A stretch of DNA of 5,190 bases, from positions 1 through 5,190 of the forward strand of contig JAFGWS010000084.1 in the NCBI GenBank assembly GCA_016937035.1. Direction: 5' to 3'. The notes beneath the pieces were generated by a model. The model did not search any database. It was not told where the DNA came from and worked only from the letters and a program-made list of their open reading frames with translations. The translations under genes were made by a program, and so were the position numbers. Position 1 is the first letter of the stretch. Each line of letters starts with the position of its first letter. Of the stretch, positions 1 through 5,012 are shown one piece after another. The DNA comes from Pontiellaceae bacterium. Lineage in GTDB: Bacteria > Verrucomicrobiota > Kiritimatiellia > Kiritimatiellales > Pontiellaceae.

Positions 1-829
1 AAACTCCTTGATATTCATTGGCCGCATGCTTGCTCGCAACGCGCAGCGCGGAGGTCGGACAGGCTGACGCTTCGACCAGATCCGCCGCCGGCGGATTTTC
101 ATAGTTGACCTTCACGAGAAAGCCGTCTACCAGCATGTGATCTTCCTCGCCGGAAGCCTTCACACATTTACGGCAGGCAATGCAGGCGGTCTTACAGACC
201 TGACGCTTGGTCGCCCCCTTTTCCGGGGAGTTGCAGTAAACGTGCACCTCTGCCGACGCGGGAACCATGACAATGAGGTTTTTCGGGCAGGCCGACACAC
301 AGTTTCCGCACCCCACGCATATCTCGGGATGAACTACCGCCAGACCGTCGCGTATTTCAATGGCCCCGAACGGGCAGGCGTTTGCACAGCTTCCGAAACC
401 GAGGCATCCATAATCACACCCTTTCGCTCCGGCAGCCACAACCACCGCCGAACGGCAGTCGCGGATTCCGTTATAGAGCGTGCGCACCGTATTGGCGCAA
501 TCGCCGCTGCAACGCACCAGCGCCACCCGCTTCTCCCCCTGCTCCACCACAATACCAAGATATTGGGCAATATTCTCGACATCGGCCGAGGAGCTGACCG
601 GGCACTGTCCAGGTGCGGCATCGCCGGCGACAACCGCCTTGGCAAAGGCCGCGCAACCGGCAAACCCGCAGCCGCCGCAGTTCGCGCCAGGCAGCAGTTC
701 CTCAACCTTTTCGATACGCTCGTCTACGGCCACCGCGAAAACCTTGGCCACATATCCGATCACCACGCCAAGCAGCACGCCGATAATGCCCGTGGCTGCA
801 ATTGAAATGAGTATTATTTTAAAATCCAT
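1..829 (-). CDS. rnfB: Rnf electron transport complex subunit B (partial, C-terminus cut by the window edge)
   Basis: RnfB is the membrane-anchored iron-sulfur subunit of the Rnf complex (ferredoxin:NAD+ oxidoreductase coupled to Na+ or H+ transport) and passes electrons through a chain of [4Fe-4S] clusters. The visible 276 codons have no stop. Residues about 5-30 form one transmembrane anchor. A four-cysteine Fe-S domain follows (C51, C54, C59, C76, in the typical NCGGCGFAGC setting). Next is a dicluster ferredoxin module with C138, C142, C148, C152 and C171, C174, C177, C181, both halves ending in CP. A second module contains C212, C216, C219, C222 and C257, but serine (S226) stands where the fourth cysteine is expected and the last CxxCxxC is missing. 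This is the long RnfB type, unlike the short E. coli form. The start is ATG at 829, preceded by AAGGGG six bases upstream. It follows rnfA by ten bases, so the two are co-transcribed. Little of the protein should be missing, because the final CP motif is already present. Confidence 0.95.
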   Translation of the reverse strand, partial: MDFKIILISIAATGIIGVLLGVVIGYVAKVFAVAVDERIEKVEELLPGANCGGCGFAGCAAFAKAVVAGDAAPGQCPVSSSADVENIAQYLGIVVEQGEKRVALVRCSGDCANTVRTLYNGIRDCRSAVVVAAGAKGCDYGCLGFGSCANACPFGAIEIRDGLAVVHPEICVGCGNCVSACPKNLIVMVPASAEVHVYCNSPEKGATKRQVCKTACIACRKCVKASGEEDHMLVDGFLVKVNYENPPAADLVEASACPTSALRVASKHAANEYQGV

Positions 830-835
830 TGTCTA

Positions 836-841
836 CCCCTT
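836..841 (-). promoter_or_regulatory. rnfB ribosome binding site overlapping the rnfA stop codon
   Basis: AAGGGG lies six bases before the rnfB ATG. Its first two A bases are the last two bases of the rnfA TAA stop. Terminating ribosomes on rnfA would therefore sit on the rnfB initiation site, which implies translational coupling (inference). This fixes the rnfB start at 829. Confidence 0.75.
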
Positions 842-1433
842 AAACCAAGCCGGAAAAACCCATAAACGCCATCGCCAGAATCCCGGCGGTAATCAGCGAA
901 ATGGCCGTGCCCTCAAACGCCTTCGGCACTTGGGCCAGATCCAGTCGTTCGCGCAGACTCGAAAACAGGATCAGGGCCAACGCAAAACCAACCGCAGAAC
1001 AGAACCCATAAATCGTCGCGCCATACCACGTTGACTGAATCGACTCCGGGGCCGCCTTTGAATTGATCACCACGCAGCCGAGCACCGCGCAGTTGGTCGT
1101 AATCAGCGGAAGAAAAATACCCAGACTCTCATAGAGCTTGGCGCTCACCTTCTGCAGTATGATTTCCACCAACTGTACCAGTGAAGCAATGACCACAATG
1201 AAGACCAGCGTCTGGAGGAATTCCAGCCCGTTCGGGACCAGAACAAACTGATTCACCAGATAGCTCGCCAGCGACGCCAGCGTCATCACAAAGATAACCG
1301 CACCTGACATGCCCAGCGCCGTATCCAGCTTCTTTGAAACGCCTAAAAACGGACAAATCCCAAGGAACTTCGACAGCACGAAGTTGTTTACGAGGATCGC
1401 CCCGATTGTAATGAAAAGGAATTCACTCACCAT
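840..1433 (-). CDS. rnfA: Rnf electron transport complex subunit A
   Basis: RnfA is an integral membrane subunit of the Rnf complex. In the RnfA/RnfE (NqrE/NqrD) family, the pair sits in the membrane core and is reported to share a [2Fe-2S] cluster between them. The 197-residue product is almost entirely hydrophobic, with about six membrane segments (roughly residues 4-24, 38-60, 69-91, 102-122, 134-156 and 173-193). Family landmarks are LVNNFVLSKFLGICPFLGVS near the N-terminus, LPLITTNCAVLG in the middle (C27 and C115 are the expected cluster ligands) and the C-terminal ITAGILAMAFMGFSGL. Linkage to rnfB and these motifs favour RnfA over RnfE or NqrD/E. I chose ATG at 1433 over the in-frame ATG at 1463 because AAGGAG (1443-1448) lies nine bases upstream and the protein then begins with the usual family N-terminus. 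The longer start would place the ribosome binding site inside the gene. It appears to be the first gene of the operon. Confidence 0.95.
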   Translation of the reverse strand: MVSEFLFITIGAILVNNFVLSKFLGICPFLGVSKKLDTALGMSGAVIFVMTLASLASYLVNQFVLVPNGLEFLQTLVFIVVIASLVQLVEIILQKVSAKLYESLGIFLPLITTNCAVLGCVVINSKAAPESIQSTWYGATIYGFCSAVGFALALILFSSLRERLDLAQVPKAFEGTAISLITAGILAMAFMGFSGLV

Positions 1434-1475
1434 ATTGCATCGCTCCTTACGCTCTGTGAACAAACAAAGCCTAGC

Positions 1476-1503
1476 ATCATACCGATGCCGGGCTCTTCCG
1501 CAA
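1476..1503 (-). promoter_or_regulatory. Candidate sigma70-type promoter for rnfAB
   Basis: Reading the minus strand, TTGCGG (1498-1503) is followed after 16 bases by TATGAT (1476-1481), a 5-of-6 match to the -10 consensus. The -35 match is weaker (3 of 6). Transcription would start near 1469 and give a 5' leader of about 35 bases ending in the AAGGAG of rnfA. An AT-rich tract just upstream (about 1525-1590) could act as an UP element. The promoter is inferred from sequence alone, and the consensus may differ in this organism. Confidence 0.4.
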
Positions 1504-1550
1504 TCCCGATTGAATTCAAACGCTATATTTAGAACCGGTTTAAATAACCC

Positions 1551-1588
1551 ATTAATATTGAGATATTAATATCGATTCATAGATATTG
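1551..1588. repeat. AT-rich palindrome and direct repeat upstream of rnfA
   Basis: GATATTAATATC at 1562-1573 is a perfect 12-bp palindrome. ATTAATAT occurs at 1551-1558 and again at 1565-1572, a 14-base period, and AGATATT occurs at 1561-1567 and 1581-1587. The cluster lies about 50-75 bases upstream of the candidate rnfA -35 element, in the spacer between the secreted-protein gene and rnfA (1434-1628). It could be a regulator site or a promoter UP element. Chance is a real alternative in such AT-rich sequence. I see no convincing intrinsic terminator in this spacer. Confidence 0.35.
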
Positions 1589-1628
1589 TTTCGTCGGGAC
1601 AACTTTTTTGAGCAACTCAGGAGAATAT

Positions 1629-2903
1629 CTAGTCGATAAATTTGACCATAACGGTATTGCTGATAATCAAAACCGACTGTTCCTCGTTCTTATCGACGGT
1701 TTCGACACCGCAGATAACTCGAATGGCGTGTTCTCCCGGAGGAAGCGTGAGTGGTTCTTTCGGCCATTCCGCACCCGACCACTCCCCACGGAGTGGAATA
1801 GCGATTCCTTTCAAAACCTGCCCCGGCTCAAGCAGGGTATCCGGTGGCGCAACACTTCTTCCGTTGATGTAACGAATTCCATCCACCTCCAACTGAAAAA
1901 AACGGAGGGATGCCGACGCCATCCAAGCCGCATAGCCCTTATTCGCCAGATCGAGCACCAACGTGTCGGCATGAGCGCCGCGCTGCAGACGGAGCGAAAG
2001 GCCCTGTCTGGAAGGTTCTCCCCATGGGCCGTTGGACGGAACAATCTCCACCACAATCTCATTGGAATCCAGTTTTCCGGTCCAGACATTGTCGGAATTC
2101 TTCTCGATCTCAGGAGCATCGTCGCCATAGTAAAAACTCAGATTTTCCAGCCCCTGATTGATGGGAGATGCAGCGATTCGATAGATTCCCGGAGTTGAAA
2201 AATTATACGTTAAACCAACCCGATGCGACAAGGTTGTGCGCGGCAGAATGGTGATAAATGACTGACCGCTGGGCGGCACGCGCGATCCATTAACCCCCAA
2301 ATACGGCACTGCATTTCCTTGTTCATCCACAACATGAAATGTACTTCCCGATGCGAGGTCTTCGAGCGGAGTATACCAAGGAAGAAATTGGATGGGTCTG
2401 CAACTGACATTACGCAGCTCAAACGTCACATACACCAATACATCCCGAAATCCACCCGATGACGGCTCAACTTTTTTCGCCGCCGGAAGGAGACGACATT
2501 GAAGTCCGTTGGATACTTTTCCCCATGGAATGGCGACATCCTCATTCGACCGACCGTCTCCAATGCGCAGAATGTTGAGCAAAGGCCCCGCTTCCTCACT
2601 ACCGGAACGGATAATCTCCGCAGTAAACTGAACCCATCGCCCTACATCAGACGGTGTAACCAGTCCCGGTTGTGCAACGGCATCCAGAACGACAGGTTCC
2701 ATGCAGTCGGTGGTCACAATAACCATGAAGTTTGTTCCCAAATCCGCTTCCGTTGCAGAAAGGTATCCGAAACACTCCGAGACATCCCCGTCCCGATTAT
2801 TGATTTCCACAAACGGCGTGGCAAAATCAGCCGTACAAACCGACTGAAAAATAACAAAACTTACGCCCAGTGCGGCTTTTATCGAATTACTATTGTACAT
2901 CAT
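1629..2903 (-). CDS. Secreted protein of unknown function with two tandem beta-domain repeats
   Basis: The function is not recognised. The 424-residue product starts with a signal-peptide-like segment (hydrophobic core about residues 8-22, possible cleavage after A25 in VCTA|DF), so it is probably exported. Residues about 27-125 are an unassigned N-terminal region. Two related units follow. Unit 1 runs from PWGKVSNGLQCRL (126-138) to SNEIVVEI (280-287); unit 2 runs from PWGEPSRQGLSLRL (293-306) to SNTVMVKFI (415-423). Each has a (S)TPG- or LPPG-type turn before its last strands (T237-G239, L387-G390), as in Ig-like beta sandwiches. Within unit 1, the stretch around WYTPLEDLASGSTF (176-189), AVPYLGV and YNFSTPGIYRI (233-243) resembles, from memory, the non-catalytic N-terminal domain of M35-type metallopeptidases. 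No HExxH zinc motif is present, so a protease role is not supported. AGGAGG (2909-2914) lies five bases before the first ATG and eight before a second ATG at 2900. Either could be the start; the second has the more usual spacing. Confidence 0.85.
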   Translation of the reverse strand: MMYNSNSIKAALGVSFVIFQSVCTADFATPFVEINNRDGDVSECFGYLSATEADLGTNFMVIVTTDCMEPVVLDAVAQPGLVTPSDVGRWVQFTAEIIRSGSEEAGPLLNILRIGDGRSNEDVAIPWGKVSNGLQCRLLPAAKKVEPSSGGFRDVLVYVTFELRNVSCRPIQFLPWYTPLEDLASGSTFHVVDEQGNAVPYLGVNGSRVPPSGQSFITILPRTTLSHRVGLTYNFSTPGIYRIAASPINQGLENLSFYYGDDAPEIEKNSDNVWTGKLDSNEIVVEIVPSNGPWGEPSRQGLSLRLQRGAHADTLVLDLANKGYAAWMASASLRFFQLEVDGIRYINGRSVAPPDTLLEPGQVLKGIAIPLRGEWSGAEWPKEPLTLPPGEHAIRVICGVETVDKNEEQSVLIISNTVMVKFID

Positions 2904-2913
2904 CGCGCCCTCC

Positions 2914-2947
2914 TCATTTCATAAACGAAATGATAACCATTTCGTTT
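2914..2947 (-). promoter_or_regulatory. Overlapping inverted repeats (competing hairpins) in the leader of the secreted-protein gene
   Basis: AAACGAAATG (2923-2932) and CATTTCGTTT (2938-2947) form a perfect 10-bp inverted repeat around a five-base loop. In the minus-strand transcript, the 3' arm can instead pair with sequence further downstream: TCATTTC and GAAATGA (2927-2933 and 2914-2920 on the plus strand) give a 7-bp stem with a six-base loop. The second stem ends on the first base of the AGGAGG ribosome binding site. The two stems cannot form together. It could be a DNA operator for a dimeric regulator or an RNA switch near the start codon. It is not a terminator, as no U-tract follows on the minus strand. 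Confidence 0.55.
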
Positions 2948-3007
2948 TACTGCACTTACGCCGAAAACAAAAAATCGGTTTACATACAGGAATGAAATTT
3001 ATGGACG

Positions 3008-3036
3008 TCTATATGGATAGAGGTTCGGATGAGCAA
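3008..3036 (-). promoter_or_regulatory. Weak candidate promoter for the secreted-protein gene
   Basis: On the minus strand, TTGCTC (3031-3036) is followed after 17 bases by TATAGA (3008-3013). The -10 matches at four positions and the -35 at three, so support is modest. It starts only two bases after the purF-like stop codon. If used, the leader would be about 100 bases and would contain the overlapping hairpins. No clear intrinsic terminator separates the two genes, so read-through from the purF-like gene is also possible. Confidence 0.2.
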
Positions 3037-3038
3037 AA

Positions 3039-4934
3039 CTAATAGGCGCGGGCGTTGTTGTTCTCCATATAGTTAATGAAGGAACGGTTAACCACGCGAT
3101 TACCGCCGGGCGTGGGATAGTTTCCGGTAAAATACCAATCGCCCTTGTGGTCCGGGCAGGCCTGATGAAGCCCCTCGATGCTCTGGAAAATAATCTTAAC
3201 CTCGGCTTTCATTCCTTCCGGAATGAGAAGCTGTTCAATTTTTTCAGCAATCTGCTGATCGGTGAACGGTTCAAAAAGACGGATTACCTGATTTTCCACC
3301 TCATCGTTCGGGAGATCCTCATTCGCCTTGCAGGCCTTATAAATCTCTGTGAGAACGTGTTCTCGCCCGGCCTCACGAGTGAGCTCAACGGCGGCCTCAA
3401 ACGCGACAAAATCCTTCATTCTAGACATATCGATCCCATAGCAGTCAGGGTAACGAATCTGCGGTGCAGAAGAAACGATCACGATTTTTTTCATGCCTAA
3501 CCGGTCAAGAATGCGCAGGATACTGGTGCGTAAAGTCGTTCCACGCACGATAGAATCGTCGAGCACCACCAGTGTATCGGTCGGCTTTACGAGCCCGTAC
3601 GTGGTGTCATACACCTGCGCCACCAAATCTTCGCGGTCGGAATCGGCCGTAATAAAGGTTCTTAATTTGGCATCCTTCGTCATGACCTTCTCGATCCGCG
3701 GCTGGAAAGAAAGCAGTTCATCGATGCGCTCTTCTGTTAGACGAGGCTCTTTGAGCAGATGATACTTCATGCGCTCCCCAACCATATCCTTCACCCCTTC
3801 CACCAGTCCGTAAAAGGCTGTTTCGGCCGTATTCGGGATGTAGGAAAAGACTGTGTTTTCAAGATCATAGTTGATCGCATCGAGAACGGGACGCACCAGT
3901 GAGCGACCCAGCTTTTTTCGCTCTTGATAGATATCGCGATCCGTCCCGCGCGAAAAATAGATGCGCTCAAACGAACACGGCGTTTTTTTACCCGGCTCAT
4001 TTACCTGCTCCATCTTCACTTCGCCGGAGCGTTTAACCACCAGCGCATGACCGGGATCGATTTCTTTAATCGTTCCAATGGGCACATTCAGTGCCGTCTG
4101 CAACTGTGGACGTTCTGAAGCCACCGCCACAATTTCCTCGTCCTGATAATAAAACGCCGGTCGGATTCCGTTTGGATCGCGCAGAACAAAAAGGTCACCG
4201 TGGCCGATCATTCCAGCCATTACATAGCCGCCGTCGAATGAGCGCGTTGCTTTTTTCAGCGTACGGCAAATATCGAGTTCATCAATAATGCGCTGAGTAA
4301 TCTCGGTCCGACTCAGCCCCTCTTTACGGTACTTGCGGAAGAGAAAGTCGTTGGCCTCATCGAGAAAGTGGCCGATTTTTTCCATCACCAGCACGGTATC
4401 GGTCTTATTACGGGGATGCTGCCCCAGTTCGACCAATATATCAAAAAGTTCGTCATTATTGGTCAGGTTAAAATTGCCGGCAATCACCAGATTGCGCGTC
4501 ATCCAGTTATTCTGACGCAAAAACGGATGGCAGAAAGACTCTCCTGTGGCCCCATGGGTGCCGTATCGCAAATGTCCAAGAAACAACTCTCCGGCAAAGA
4601 GAACATTGCGTTTAACCCATTCACCGTCGTTATACTTTTCCGGATGAGTCTCCTGCGCTTTGGCAAACGCCCGAACCAGACGATCGCGGACGTGCATAAT
4701 CGGATCTTTATCGGCGGAGCGGGTTCGGAAAATATAGGGTTCGCCGGGAGGCATATCGAGTTTGATGGCCGCCACCCCGGCACCGTCCTGCCCGCGATTA
4801 TGCTGTTTTTCCATCAGCAGGATGAGTTTATTAACCGCATACATCGGAGAGTTGTATTTCTCGATGTAATAATCCAACGGTTTCAGCAATCGAATTGCTG
4901 CGATGCCGCACTCGTGACCGATCCAATCGCTCAT
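3039..4934 (-). CDS. purF: PurF-like amidophosphoribosyltransferase, long (about 630 aa) Bacteroidota-type form
   Basis: PurF transfers glutamine-derived ammonia to PRPP, giving phosphoribosylamine, the first step of purine synthesis in the cytoplasm. Residues 9 to about 300 are a class II glutamine amidotransferase (Ntn hydrolase) domain: HECGIA with nucleophile candidate C9, RGQDGAG (48-53), GHLRYGTHG (120-128) and RDPNGIRPAFYY (252-263). Residues about 320-535 are the phosphoribosyltransferase domain: CSFERIYFSRGTD (320-332), RTFI (425-428), the PRPP loop VVLDDSIVRGTT (456-467) and YGIDM (499-503). The C-terminus keeps YFTGNYPTPGG (601-611), matching the CFTG.YPT end of standard PurF. C9 implies removal of an eight-residue propeptide. 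At 631 residues it exceeds usual PurF (about 470-505) through inserts near residues 60-110, 165-230 and 380-420. The usual HNGN is replaced by AGNFNLTN (152-159). Long homologues occur in Bacteroidota (from memory), sometimes as second copies, so the exact substrate is less certain than the family. ATG at 4934 is preceded by AGAGGA (4944-4949), nine bases upstream. Confidence 0.9.
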   Translation of the reverse strand: MSDWIGHECGIAAIRLLKPLDYYIEKYNSPMYAVNKLILLMEKQHNRGQDGAGVAAIKLDMPPGEPYIFRTRSADKDPIMHVRDRLVRAFAKAQETHPEKYNDGEWVKRNVLFAGELFLGHLRYGTHGATGESFCHPFLRQNNWMTRNLVIAGNFNLTNNDELFDILVELGQHPRNKTDTVLVMEKIGHFLDEANDFLFRKYRKEGLSRTEITQRIIDELDICRTLKKATRSFDGGYVMAGMIGHGDLFVLRDPNGIRPAFYYQDEEIVAVASERPQLQTALNVPIGTIKEIDPGHALVVKRSGEVKMEQVNEPGKKTPCSFERIYFSRGTDRDIYQERKKLGRSLVRPVLDAINYDLENTVFSYIPNTAETAFYGLVEGVKDMVGERMKYHLLKEPRLTEERIDELLSFQPRIEKVMTKDAKLRTFITADSDREDLVAQVYDTTYGLVKPTDTLVVLDDSIVRGTTLRTSILRILDRLGMKKIVIVSSAPQIRYPDCYGIDMSRMKDFVAFEAAVELTREAGREHVLTEIYKACKANEDLPNDEVENQVIRLFEPFTDQQIAEKIEQLLIPEGMKAEVKIIFQSIEGLHQACPDHKGDWYFTGNYPTPGGNRVVNRSFINYMENNNARAY

Positions 4935-5012
4935 AACATACCGTCCTCTGGTTATGTTTAGTAGGGTGTAAAACAGCCGAACCGTGCCGGAAATTTGCCC
5001 TCTCCGTCAAGC

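Noticed and set aside
137..805. A 222-codon plus-strand open frame opposite rnfB
   Set aside because: It is antisense to the conserved cysteine-rich rnfB frame, has no recognisable domain, and reflects the codon bias of the real gene.
1434..1463. An rnfA start ten codons further upstream (ATG at 1463)
   Set aside because: The extra residues are charged and unlike RnfA N-termini, and the AAGGAG site at 1443-1448 fits the ATG at 1433.
1602..1619. TGAG-CAA-CTCA mini-hairpin beside a T6 run, considered as a terminator after the secreted-protein gene
   Set aside because: The stem is only four base pairs, and on the transcribed minus strand the run after it is A, not U.
1608..2198. A 196-codon plus-strand open frame beginning with TTG
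   Set aside because: It is antisense to the secreted-protein gene, has no ribosome binding site at a suitable distance, and its product has no plausible domain.
2499..2924. A 141-codon plus-strand open frame opposite the signal-peptide end of the secreted protein
   Set aside because: The minus-strand gene has an excellent ribosome binding site and a signal peptide; this frame has neither and resembles no family.
2961..2979. CCGA...TCGG repeat flanking an A/T run, considered as a terminator for the purF-like gene
   Set aside because: The stem is four base pairs around a ten-base loop and no U-tract follows it; the T run lies in the loop.
4368..4961. A 197-codon plus-strand open frame opposite the purF-like N-terminus
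   Set aside because: It is antisense to the highly conserved amidotransferase motifs and has no ribosome binding site; it is a shadow frame.
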